A stretch of 60,814 nucleotides of DNA from a virus, in the IMG/VR virus record IMGVR_UViG_3300032282_004007, positions 1 through 60,814 of that record; one strand, 5' to 3'. The translations under genes were made by a program, and so were the position numbers. Every line of letters begins with the position of its first letter. Position 1 is the stretch's first letter. Shown piece after piece: positions 28,543 through 36,239 of this stretch. Below the pieces are notes generated by a model, which saw nothing but the letters and a program-made list of their open reading frames with translations, was not told where the DNA came from and ran no database searches.

Positions 28543-29874
28543 ATGAGTAAAGGAGTATTAATAAATTTTAAAATAGATTCAGATCACACTCAATCAAATT
28601 TTCCGCAGAGTGTTTATACTGGGTTAACTATCGATTCTGTTACCGGTGAAACAATTTGTATGAATGTTACAGGAGACACATGTAATCTTGAAGGGTTAGA
28701 TGATAGCACGCCATTTATTTATGTTAAAATAACTTGTAATGGATGTGATGAACAAATATTCAAAGTTGAATACCCAACACCAACACCAACATTAACCCCA
28801 ACATTTACATTAACCCCAACGTATACTATTACACCAACACTTACATTAAGTCCAACACAATCTATTACTCCAACGTATACATTAACACCAACACAAACTA
28901 TTACACCAACGATTAATGCAACCGAAACATTAACACCTACATTAACACCTACATTAACTCCAACATTAACAATTACTCAAACTGTTACACCGACACCAAA
29001 TATTGATTGTGATTGCACCTACTATGATATAGTTGTTACCAGTATCGACATTGATAGCGCTACAGGTAACACAACGCCAAATTGGAATAATACTGTTTGG
29101 GTTAGATATTACGATTGTAACACAGGATCACCTTTGGATATGATTTTTGATGCTGCTGATCCGTACTATAATGTGTTATGTAATAATAATCTTTATGGTG
29201 TTCCATATTTATACAACCATATAGATGATAACACAAGTTTCACAACCTCATCGACAGTAACAAATAATTTCGTTTGCTGTGTTAGCGATACACCAACCCC
29301 GACACCAACCTTAACTATTACACAAACACCGACACCTACAATAACATCTACTTGCGTTGTTTGCGAAAGATATGTTAATAGTACATTTGTTACTCAAGAA
29401 ATAGATTATCAATCTTGCGAAGGATATTGGTATTATAGTGCAATCATTAACCCTAATGATAGTGTTTGTATTATTCCAGGAACTGGAGGTGGAACAAATT
29501 GGTCTAATATGTCATATCAAAGCAACTGTTCAGACCCTTGTCCGGCACAAATTGACATAAGTAACACTTCATTGGATATTATAGTAAATTCTGTTTACGT
29601 CAATGGTGTGTTAGCAACATATCTTAGTGGTGTATCATTACCAAATACAAGTGGAAATAATGTTAGTTTATCAACAAATCAAATTGGTACATACGATATC
29701 GTAATATATTATAGTACGTTAATTCCTGAACAACATATTACATTAACAGATAGCGACTTAAACACTACTTGCCAAAATACTGGGTATGGCTCAAACAGTT
29801 TAACTTGGAGTGGATCAGTAGTACAAAGTTATCACCCAATAACTATTGATGTAACAGATGGTACATGCATTTAA
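28543..29874 (+). CDS. Adhesin-like protein with two Thr-Pro linkers and Cys-rich domains
   Basis: The 443-residue protein starts with a domain related to the previous gene (SVYTGLTIDSVTGETICMNV, then a Cys-x-x-Cys). A Thr-Pro stretch of about 75 residues follows, then a domain opening with CDCTYYDIVV, a short second Thr-Pro linker (TPTPTPTLTITQTPTPTI), and a final domain opening with CVVCERYVNS. Cys-x-Cys or Cys-x-x-Cys at each linker boundary is shared with the giant protein, suggesting interchangeable modules. It is 10 bases after the previous stop and no promoter is evident, so co-expression is likely. Confidence 0.7.
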   Translation: MSKGVLINFKIDSDHTQSNFPQSVYTGLTIDSVTGETICMNVTGDTCNLEGLDDSTPFIYVKITCNGCDEQIFKVEYPTPTPTLTPTFTLTPTYTITPTLTLSPTQSITPTYTLTPTQTITPTINATETLTPTLTPTLTPTLTITQTVTPTPNIDCDCTYYDIVVTSIDIDSATGNTTPNWNNTVWVRYYDCNTGSPLDMIFDAADPYYNVLCNNNLYGVPYLYNHIDDNTSFTTSSTVTNNFVCCVSDTPTPTPTLTITQTPTPTITSTCVVCERYVNSTFVTQEIDYQSCEGYWYYSAIINPNDSVCIIPGTGGGTNWSNMSYQSNCSDPCPAQIDISNTSLDIIVNSVYVNGVLATYLSGVSLPNTSGNNVSLSTNQIGTYDIVIYYSTLIPEQHITLTDSDLNTTCQNTGYGSNSLTWSGSVVQSYHPITIDVTDGTCI

Positions 29875-29889
29875 AATAATAAAAGTAAA

Positions 29890-29897
29890 TATTTATA
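29890..29897 (+). promoter_or_regulatory. TATTTATA late-promoter candidate
   Basis: TATTTATA ends 4 bases before the ATG at 29902. Confidence 0.45.
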
Positions 29898-29901
29898 ACA
29901 T

Positions 29902-32013
29902 ATGAGTTTCTTAAACAGTAATAATTCAGAATTTTTAACAGCAAGATTAACCCAAAAAGGTAGAAAATCAATTGCTGAAGGTAATTTTGTTATCAGTTAT
30001 TTCCAAGTCGGAGATTCTGAATTTGATTATAATTTTACAGGGTTTACTGGTCAAGGAACAATACCACATCAAAAAGTTTTGGCTCCGTTCGATAAAGATA
30101 CTCAAGTTAAATATCCATACAAATTAACACCAACAGAATCATTAACATACGGTAATCCTATTAGACAAAATACTCTAGAAACAATCAAGAATGTTATGGG
30201 ACCAGCAGGTTTTGTTTCTGATTATCATGAATACGATTCTGATGCATGTACTGGTACAACAATAAATTGCGAAGTACAAGAAATTGATTTATCAAAAGTT
30301 GACGGAACAAATATTTTAACAGTTTTAACAGGTGAAACATATAATGGATGTGAATATATAACTGTTCTTTTTAATAATAGAACAGTTAATGATATCCCAA
30401 CCTTAACAGAAAACTCAAGTAGTTTAGTTTATAAAATAATTTCAATAGATGGTAATGAAATAACATTAGATAGAGTAATGCCAGATTTTACATCACTTTC
30501 TGGCTATGCTCAAGTTATATGTCATAATTGTAATGTTGAATATGGTGTAGAATCAACAGTCGCACCAGTTTGTTCACCAAACCCAGTAGATCCTGCAGAT
30601 GCCCATGATCCATGGAGAATGGAATTTGTTTGGACACAAAAACCAGCAGGTTTAGATGATTTAAACGAAACGTTACTTGGTTATACTGGTACTCAGTACG
30701 CATCAACAAAGGAATATCTTGGTTACACATCAAGTTCAGGTCAAACATTCACAAACTTCACAGGTGGAACAATAAGTCACCCAACAAGTTATTTAAATTC
30801 ATTTGATGAAGAAATTGAATTAACACCCGAAGAGACAAAAGTAATTGCTATTATACATTTTTCTGAATTAGGTGATTCAATCAATGACCCAGAAAGATTT
30901 TTTAAATATGACGATTATATTGCGGGTGAAGACAGTGATGATATCGATAGTTTTGAAGTTTATATACCTTTTTTAATGTACCATAGAAATCCTAACTTAT
31001 CAACAATTGGTGCAGTATTTCATATGGACGACACTAACTATTATGTTACATCATCTAAAAATGATAAACCAAATACAAATAATGTTGTTTTTAGATATCT
31101 GTTAGATGAAAATAACTACAAAGTAGGTAAAATATTCACAGGTAAAAAAATAATAGTAATTGATGATCAAGAAATCGTTGCTGCATTAGAATACAAATCA
31201 AATAGAAGATTTACCTTACCAGCGCCTAGAGTTAGTTCAGTGCCTGTTGACCTACCATGTGCTATTGGTGACGAACCAATTATAATAACAGGAGAAACAG
31301 CATATTTAACATATCTTTTAGAGTATACCGGAGACACAGCATTAAGCGGTCTTCATTGTAATTATTACAGCAAAATTACAGGATCAACAAGTTGTAACAT
31401 TTCATTGAAATTTAAAACCGACGATTTTAAATATATGAATCATGACGCTAGTTTATATGCTAGCACAACAGGATTTAGAGCAAATAAGTTTAGTGCTTTG
31501 GTTCAAATTGTATCTGGAAAAACACAACCTGAAACAGACGGATGGGTTAAAATTGACATAACAGACCAAATACCAAACCACACTATTGGTAATATGATTG
31601 ACCCGGTAAATTTATGTAACAAACAATATGTTATTACTAAAAATATGTTTGACAATGACGGTGTTTTATATTCAATAGGTGATAATTCCTCAATAACAGA
31701 TTTTTTAATTGGTAACCAACCAGATTTAACCCTTAGTGGCTCAACATTACCACAATTCGGTGATAGTCAACCATTTGCGGGTAGCGTTAAATTAACAAGA
31801 GCAACGGATGTTGAGGTTATGACGTTTATGATTAATTTACCAAGTAGTCAATTTACCGAAACACAGAATCCAACGTATATCACAGGTTCACAAAAAAGAA
31901 TAACAGAAGTCGCTTTGTTAGATGAAAATAAGTATGTGTTAGCCATGTCAAAAACAGCCAAACCTGTCCTCAGATCAGGTACCCAAGTTTTTGCAGTTAA
32001 AATTGATTTTTAA
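29902..32013 (+). CDS. Large tail structural protein, unknown family
   Basis: A 703-residue virion-type protein. The N-terminus (SEFLTARLTQKGRKSIAEGN, then YFQVGDSEFDY) looks like the attachment end of a baseplate or fibre protein. The body is Thr/Ser/Gly/Asn-rich with scattered cysteines and ends in SQKRITEVALLDENKYVLAM followed by a beta-strand C-terminus, a pattern often seen in gp9/gp10-like baseplate proteins of large phages. That comparison is a resemblance, not an identification. It closes the tail block and lies directly upstream of a resolvase gene with a different type of promoter. Confidence 0.6.
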   Translation: MSFLNSNNSEFLTARLTQKGRKSIAEGNFVISYFQVGDSEFDYNFTGFTGQGTIPHQKVLAPFDKDTQVKYPYKLTPTESLTYGNPIRQNTLETIKNVMGPAGFVSDYHEYDSDACTGTTINCEVQEIDLSKVDGTNILTVLTGETYNGCEYITVLFNNRTVNDIPTLTENSSSLVYKIISIDGNEITLDRVMPDFTSLSGYAQVICHNCNVEYGVESTVAPVCSPNPVDPADAHDPWRMEFVWTQKPAGLDDLNETLLGYTGTQYASTKEYLGYTSSSGQTFTNFTGGTISHPTSYLNSFDEEIELTPEETKVIAIIHFSELGDSINDPERFFKYDDYIAGEDSDDIDSFEVYIPFLMYHRNPNLSTIGAVFHMDDTNYYVTSSKNDKPNTNNVVFRYLLDENNYKVGKIFTGKKIIVIDDQEIVAALEYKSNRRFTLPAPRVSSVPVDLPCAIGDEPIIITGETAYLTYLLEYTGDTALSGLHCNYYSKITGSTSCNISLKFKTDDFKYMNHDASLYASTTGFRANKFSALVQIVSGKTQPETDGWVKIDITDQIPNHTIGNMIDPVNLCNKQYVITKNMFDNDGVLYSIGDNSSITDFLIGNQPDLTLSGSTLPQFGDSQPFAGSVKLTRATDVEVMTFMINLPSSQFTETQNPTYITGSQKRITEVALLDENKYVLAMSKTAKPVLRSGTQVFAVKIDF

Positions 32014-32039
32014 CACTTTACAAATTTATTTTTTAACAG

Positions 32040-32047
32040 TATTCTTG
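32040..32047 (+). promoter_or_regulatory. Host-like promoter candidate (TATTCTTG)
   Basis: TATTCTTG matches the Bacteroidota -7 box TAnnTTTG at seven of eight positions counting N, and lies 4 bases before the resolvase ATG. Confidence 0.35.
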
Positions 32048-32051
32048 TTTT

Positions 32052-32651
32052 ATGGATACAAAATTGAAAAACAAATCTAAGATTTTAGGGTTAGATATTT
32101 CTACTAAAACAATTGGATGGGCATTATTTGACCTAACCGGTAAAAAATTATTAGAATTAACCCATTTTTCGCCTAAAATTAAACCACAACCAGAAGATAA
32201 GTTAGAAGAACTTATTAAAAAGGCGGATGCTTTTAAGGCACAATTAGAAAAATACAGAGATTTAGGTATTTTAAAGGTTGTAATTGAAGAACCCCTATTA
32301 AATTCAAATAATATCTATACTGTTGGTACGCTATTGCGTTATAACACCATGATCTGTAAAGCAGTTTATGATGTGTTAGGCCTTGTGCCGACCTTTATAT
32401 CCACATACAATGCCAGAAAATATGCTTTTCCGGATTTAGTTAACCTTAATGATAAAGGTAAAAATGTTTTATTCGGAGGTTATCCCAAAGATATTGACAA
32501 AAAGCACGTCATTTGGGAACATGTTAATGCTGTTTGCCCTGAGGTAAAATGGTTATACGGTAAGACAGGACAACTAAAGAAAGAATGTTATGATATGTCT
32601 GATGCTGCAACGGCAGTCATTGGTTATATCAATAAGTTAAAAGCGGAATAA
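32052..32651 (+). CDS. RuvC-like Holliday junction resolvase
   Basis: The 199-residue protein has the RNase H-fold order of RuvC-type nucleases. A first Asp is in KILGLDISTKTIGWALFDL, a conserved Glu in LKVVIEEPLL, and a late acidic pair in YDMSDAATAVIGYI. It would cut branched DNA during recombination or packaging, doing the job of T4 gp49 (a different fold). The substrate could also be general branched structures. It stands alone between the tail block and the primase, followed by a probable small RNA and terminator. Confidence 0.8.
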   Translation: MDTKLKNKSKILGLDISTKTIGWALFDLTGKKLLELTHFSPKIKPQPEDKLEELIKKADAFKAQLEKYRDLGILKVVIEEPLLNSNNIYTVGTLLRYNTMICKAVYDVLGLVPTFISTYNARKYAFPDLVNLNDKGKNVLFGGYPKDIDKKHVIWEHVNAVCPEVKWLYGKTGQLKKECYDMSDAATAVIGYINKLKAE

Positions 32652-32692
32652 ATTCGGCAAGTATCATTTTTTTTAACACTTTTTTTGTGCTA

Positions 32693-32700
32693 TATTTATA
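32693..32700 (+). promoter_or_regulatory. TATTTATA promoter candidate for a small RNA
   Basis: A T-rich tract and TATTTATA precede the two-hairpin region 32711-32773. No protein start follows before the terminator, so the element would drive a short transcript. Confidence 0.4.
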
Positions 32701-32705
32701 CTTAT

Positions 32706-32773
32706 GACGGAGCATGTAGAAATACATGTTTAGTTGGTGTTCCCCCGGGGTGGTGTCCGGGGGATTTTTTTTT
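32706..32773 (+). ncRNA. Candidate small RNA ending in a GC-rich terminator
   Basis: Two hairpins are present. AGCATGTA (32711-32718) pairs with TACATGTT (32723-32730, one G-U pair), closed by a GAAA tetraloop of the GNRA type. TCCCCCGG (32741-32748) pairs with CCGGGGGA (32757-32764) and is followed by nine T. With the TATTTATA element just upstream this would give a transcript of about 68 bases. The GC-rich stem stands out strongly in this AT-rich genome. A long in-frame extension of the primase could cover it (MFSWCSPG...), but that peptide is an artefact of reading the hairpin. It may instead just terminate the resolvase mRNA. Confidence 0.5.
32741..32773 (+). terminator. Strong intrinsic terminator
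   Basis: Perfect 8-bp GC-rich stem TCCCCCGG/CCGGGGGA with an 8-base loop, followed by T 32765-32773. Confidence 0.88.
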
Positions 32774-32786
32774 AACATATTTTTTC

Positions 32787-32796
32787 TGTATATTAA
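32787..32796 (+). promoter_or_regulatory. TGTATATTAA promoter candidate for primase
   Basis: A T-run and TGTATATTAA end 4 bases before the primase ATG at 32801; the same element as upstream of gp32. Confidence 0.4.
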
Positions 32797-32800
32797 TCTC

Positions 32801-33739
32801 ATGCCTCAAACCGAGTTAGATTATTTACCTATAATTGAGATCCTAGAAGAAATCCTAGGAGAACCTCATATGCACAATGATTACAAGTGCCAAATCTCAT
32901 TTGACTGTCCGGTATGTTCATATGATTTAAAGGGTTTAGATGAAGGTGATGGTAAGGGGAATTTGGAGGTAAATTATCGTTTTGGCGTTTATAAATGCTG
33001 GGCTTGTGGTGAAACTAACAACACACATGGAAACATTTATAAACTTATAAAAAAATACGGAACCCAAAGGCATCTTAAAAAATATGAACTATTAAGGCCA
33101 GACGAAATCGAGGAGTTTAGAAAAGTAACCAAAGTTGCTAGATTACCAAAGGAATTTATTTCATTAACCAATGTAAGTGCAGGTTTAAAACTTACGCATT
33201 ACTATAGACAAGCGATGAATTACTTGAAAACTAGAAATGTTACTGATGAAATGATATTAAGATATAACATAGGGTTTGCGTATGATGGCCTGTATGCTAA
33301 TAGAATTATTATCCCATCATATGACTCAGAAATGAAATTAAATTATTTCATTGCTAGATCTTACTTAACCAAAACAAAATTAAAATATAAAAATCCAGAT
33401 GTTAGAAAAGAAATAATCATATTCAATGAACATCTACTCAATTGGGATGAAACTATTTATATTGTTGAGGGAGCATTTGATAGCATATTTGTACCAAATT
33501 CAATCCCATTATTAGGTAAGGTTATGAGCGATTATGTATTTAGCAAAGTATATGAGAACGCTAAAAAAGTAGTTGTGTTATTAGATGGTGATGCGTGGAA
33601 TGATGCACAAAGAATCTATGACAAACTAAACGGCGGAAATTTATTTGGTAAAGTATGGATTGTTAGATTACCTGACGATAGCGACATTGCCGATTTACAA
33701 GGAAATTTAGAAAATTATCAACCATTTCAATTATATTAA
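32801..33739 (+). CDS. 61: DNA primase, zinc-finger plus TOPRIM
   Basis: The 312-residue protein synthesises RNA primers for the gp41 helicase. The N-terminal zinc ribbon has CPVC (Cys36, Cys39) and CWAC (Cys66, Cys69). After a linker helix region comes a catalytic core (YNIGFAYDGLYANRIIIPSY) and a TOPRIM domain with IVEGAFDSIFVPNS and the acidic pair in VVLLDGDAWNDAQ. The domain order is that of DnaG/T7-type primases and of phage gp61 analogues. I place the start at 32801 (MPQTELDY); an in-frame ATG at 32726 would read through a terminator hairpin. A PD-(D/E)XK nuclease gene follows 2 bases later. Confidence 0.88.
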   Translation: MPQTELDYLPIIEILEEILGEPHMHNDYKCQISFDCPVCSYDLKGLDEGDGKGNLEVNYRFGVYKCWACGETNNTHGNIYKLIKKYGTQRHLKKYELLRPDEIEEFRKVTKVARLPKEFISLTNVSAGLKLTHYYRQAMNYLKTRNVTDEMILRYNIGFAYDGLYANRIIIPSYDSEMKLNYFIARSYLTKTKLKYKNPDVRKEIIIFNEHLLNWDETIYIVEGAFDSIFVPNSIPLLGKVMSDYVFSKVYENAKKVVVLLDGDAWNDAQRIYDKLNGGNLFGKVWIVRLPDDSDIADLQGNLENYQPFQLY

Positions 33740-33741
33740 AA

Positions 33742-34596
33742 ATGAATCTACAAGAAATCTCATTAGAAATTAGAGACCTATTAGAAAAAAGAAGACAAGA
33801 ATTAGCATTAACTTTCGTAGAAGAGAAACACATCTACTTCATGAAAGATTTAGAAGGTAACATTAGATCGGACTATCCATCTGTTTCAAAGGTTATAAAG
33901 AAATTTCATAAACAATTTGATGCCCCAGCAAAAGCATTAGAAATGTCTAAAGGTGATAGATCTAAACAACAACAGTTATTAGCGGAATGGAGAGCAGCCG
34001 GAGATTACTCAACAAACATGGGTAGTAGAGTCCATTTTATTTTAGAAAATGAAACAATTTCCAAGTATGGTAATTACAAAGAGGTTAGACAACCAATTTT
34101 TAATTGTGACGATTCACAAATAACAAAAGGTGATAACATGATTACCGCAGGTAGAGAATTTTTAAATCTAATGGAAGAAAGAGGCGGAGTTCTTTTAGAT
34201 ACCGAAATTATTTCAGGTGATAACGAGTTGGGGTATACTGGTCAACCAGATAAAGTATGGTTAATGATGAACAAAGACAAAACTGATTTTGGTTTTGTGT
34301 TAACTGACTGGAAAACAAACCAACCAAAGAACTTTGAAGTTCAATCGTATACTGGTAAAATGTATCCACCTTTTCAAAATTACCATGATAATGCTTTAGG
34401 TCATTATTATTTACAACTTCCATTATATGCAAGATTGATATTAAAAATGTTACAAGGAACAAAATATGAAGGAATAAAATCATTAGGTGGTGTTGTTGTT
34501 CTTCTTAAAGACGACGCAACATTTGTAGAATACAAGGTACCTGCAGATATTAACTCAATGATTATGAGAATAGATATTACAAAATACACAAAATAA
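33742..34596 (+). CDS. PD-(D/E)XK nuclease, RecB/Cas4-like
   Basis: The 284-residue protein carries the nuclease core order: a helix with GSRVHFILENE, a Gly-Tyr-Thr-Gly-x-x-Asp motif (LGYTGQPDKVW), the D-x-K strand (LTDWKTNQ), and the terminal motif QLPLYARLILKML. These are the acidic and lysine residues of the family. It probably processes DNA ends or primers, and it overlaps the gp47 start by one base (TAATG). T4 has no equivalent in this position, although Cas4/RecB-like nucleases are common in replication modules of other phages. Confidence 0.8.
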   Translation: MNLQEISLEIRDLLEKRRQELALTFVEEKHIYFMKDLEGNIRSDYPSVSKVIKKFHKQFDAPAKALEMSKGDRSKQQQLLAEWRAAGDYSTNMGSRVHFILENETISKYGNYKEVRQPIFNCDDSQITKGDNMITAGREFLNLMEERGGVLLDTEIISGDNELGYTGQPDKVWLMMNKDKTDFGFVLTDWKTNQPKNFEVQSYTGKMYPPFQNYHDNALGHYYLQLPLYARLILKMLQGTKYEGIKSLGGVVVLLKDDATFVEYKVPADINSMIMRIDITKYTK

Positions 34597-35414
34597 TGGT
34601 AAAAAAAATAATACATATTGCTGACATACATATCAGAACAATTCAAATGCATGATTTGTATAAAGAACAATTTGAAACATTAATTGACGAAATCCGTGAA
34701 CATAACATAATATGGCATCAAGAAGGTATTCAATATGAAGAAATTCGTATCGTTGTTGCTGGGGATATTGCACATCAAAAAATTAATATTTCAAATGAAC
34801 AACTATTATTAACAAGTTGGTTCTTAAAGGAATTATCCAAATATGGTAAAGTAATAATCATACCGGGTAATCATGATTTTTTAGAAAATAACACACAAAG
34901 ATTGGATAGTATAACACCAGTAGTTCAACTACTAGACGATCCAACTATTGTTTATTATAAAGATAGTGGTGACTATATTGATGAGAACATACAATGGGTT
35001 GTTTATTCTTTATACCAACATAACGCTCGTCCTGAATTTGTCAAAGATGAATCTAAATTAACTGTAGGATTATTTCACGGACCTATTCAGGGAATGTCCA
35101 CTGATTTAGGTTTTGAATTTGAAGACGCTTACGATCGTTTAAACTTTGTTGATTTAGATTTATTATTATGTGGTGATATACACAAGAGACAACAATTTAA
35201 ATTACCTAATGGTGGTAAAGCGGTGATGGTCGGTTCATTAATACAACAGAATTTTGGTGAAACAATCAAACACCATGGATATGGCATTTATGATGTTAGT
35301 ACCGACGAATATACATTCCATGATCTTATAAACGAACAGCCATTTCTACATTTTAAAATAAACGACATTAAAGATATCGAAAATGAAAAAGAAGAACTCG
35401 TTAATCTTGGATGA
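34596..35414 (+). CDS. 47: gp47-like Mre11/SbcD nuclease subunit
   Basis: All metallophosphoesterase motifs are visible in order: IIHIADIHIRT, VVAGDIAHQK, IIPGNHDFLEN, VGLFHGPI and LLLCGDIHKRQ, followed by a small C-terminal cap. With gp46 it resects double-strand ends to give the ssDNA needed for recombination-dependent replication. The 272-residue length is somewhat short for the family. Unlike T4, where 47 and 46 are close, three genes (a coiled coil, a membrane protein and a DHH-like protein) separate the pair here. Its 3' end overlaps the next gene by 32 bases. Confidence 0.9.
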   Translation: MVKKIIHIADIHIRTIQMHDLYKEQFETLIDEIREHNIIWHQEGIQYEEIRIVVAGDIAHQKINISNEQLLLTSWFLKELSKYGKVIIIPGNHDFLENNTQRLDSITPVVQLLDDPTIVYYKDSGDYIDENIQWVVYSLYQHNARPEFVKDESKLTVGLFHGPIQGMSTDLGFEFEDAYDRLNFVDLDLLLCGDIHKRQQFKLPNGGKAVMVGSLIQQNFGETIKHHGYGIYDVSTDEYTFHDLINEQPFLHFKINDIKDIENEKEELVNLG

Positions 35415-35859
35415 TGAGTTCATACAATATTGCGAACTAAACAATATTAAAGACCCAGACAAGTTAGCAAAAAAAATATTTAATCAAGGGTTTTCAATTG
35501 AAAAGTATGGCGAAACCCCCAATGGTGTTAAACCAAAAGAAACGATTATCGAGAAAGAAGTTATTAAAGAAGTTATCAAAGAGATAGTGGTCATTAAAGA
35601 GGTACCGGTTGAAAAAATAATCGAAAAGATAATCGAAGTTGAAGTTATCAAAGAGGTCCCAGTTAAAGGTGATACAACAGTGGTAACTAAAGAAGTAATC
35701 AAAGAAGTTAAAATAACCGATAATGCTGAAATTGAAAGATTATTATTGGAAAATAAAAAACTAAATGATGAATTAAATAAGATTACTAACGCAATGGAAA
35801 AATTCAATAAAGCAAAGTATCATAAAAGCAGCAATCTAACTGATTTATATGACGAATAA
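35383..35859 (+). CDS. Coiled-coil protein with Val/Ile-Lys-Glu-Val repeats
   Basis: The 158-residue protein is not recognised. Residues 50-110 repeat EVIKEVIKEIVV, KEVPVEKIIEKIIEVEVIKE and VTKEVIKEVKI, a strongly alternating beta or coiled-coil pattern, followed by a leucine-rich coiled coil (ERLLLENKKLNDELNKITNA). The start lies inside the 3' end of gp47 in another frame, which suggests translational coupling. A structural or scaffolding role in the recombination module or virion is possible. Confidence 0.65.
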   Translation: MKKKNSLILDDEFIQYCELNNIKDPDKLAKKIFNQGFSIEKYGETPNGVKPKETIIEKEVIKEVIKEIVVIKEVPVEKIIEKIIEVEVIKEVPVKGDTTVVTKEVIKEVKITDNAEIERLLLENKKLNDELNKITNAMEKFNKAKYHKSSNLTDLYDE

Positions 35860-35881
35860 TTTTTTTTTACAACAAAAAAAA

Positions 35882-35891
35882 TGTATATTAA
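35882..35891 (+). promoter_or_regulatory. TGTATATTAA promoter candidate
   Basis: A T-rich and A-rich tract followed by TGTATATTAATTAA lies 15 bases before the ATG at 35907. Confidence 0.4.
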
Positions 35892-35906
35892 TTAAATTTA
35901 AAATCT

Positions 35907-36218
35907 ATGGCATTATTATTATTTTGGGCGTTAATGGGGTATGGAATGACTTCCATATTAGTTTGGGGGTCAATTTTTGAAAAACAAAGAGATTGGTTAA
36001 GAAGACATTCTAAATTTTTCGGCGATCTTATTTCCTGTGTTTTATGTACTGGTACCTGGGTTGGTTTTTTTCTTTCAATAACATTAGGTGGGTTAGCCAC
36101 AAGGTTATTAGATGTTAATTGGTTTGTTTCAGTATTCTATGATGGAATTTATACCGCTGGTGCGGTATGGATGATAAATGCGATTATTGAGTTTTTTGAA
36201 GAATCTAGAATAAAATAA
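35907..36218 (+). CDS. Small membrane protein, DUF1360-like
   Basis: The 103-residue protein has a membrane helix at the N-terminus (ALLLFWALMGYGMTSILVWG), the signature ISCVLCTGTWVGFFLS with its two cysteines and Trp, and another hydrophobic segment near residues 75-95. This Cys-x-x-Cys-x-x-x-Trp pattern is that of DUF1360 proteins, found in several phages and some bacteria with no known function. It is surrounded by recombination genes but has its own promoter candidate. Confidence 0.7.
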   Translation: MALLLFWALMGYGMTSILVWGSIFEKQRDWLRRHSKFFGDLISCVLCTGTWVGFFLSITLGGLATRLLDVNWFVSVFYDGIYTAGAVWMINAIIEFFEESRIK

Positions 36219-36239
36219 AATATTATATAAAATTAAAAA

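Noticed and set aside
32726-32800. In-frame extension of the primase
   Set aside because: It reads through a strong terminator and a promoter candidate; the first plausible family residue is at 32801.
35383-35414. Frameshift linking gp47 with the coiled-coil gene
   Set aside because: The overlap has no slippery heptamer in phase and a good ATG is present; simple overlap is the better reading.
35484-35807. Minus-strand 107-codon frame opposite the coiled-coil gene
   Set aside because: It is a shadow caused by the regular Val-Ile-Lys-Glu repeats on the plus strand and has no promoter.
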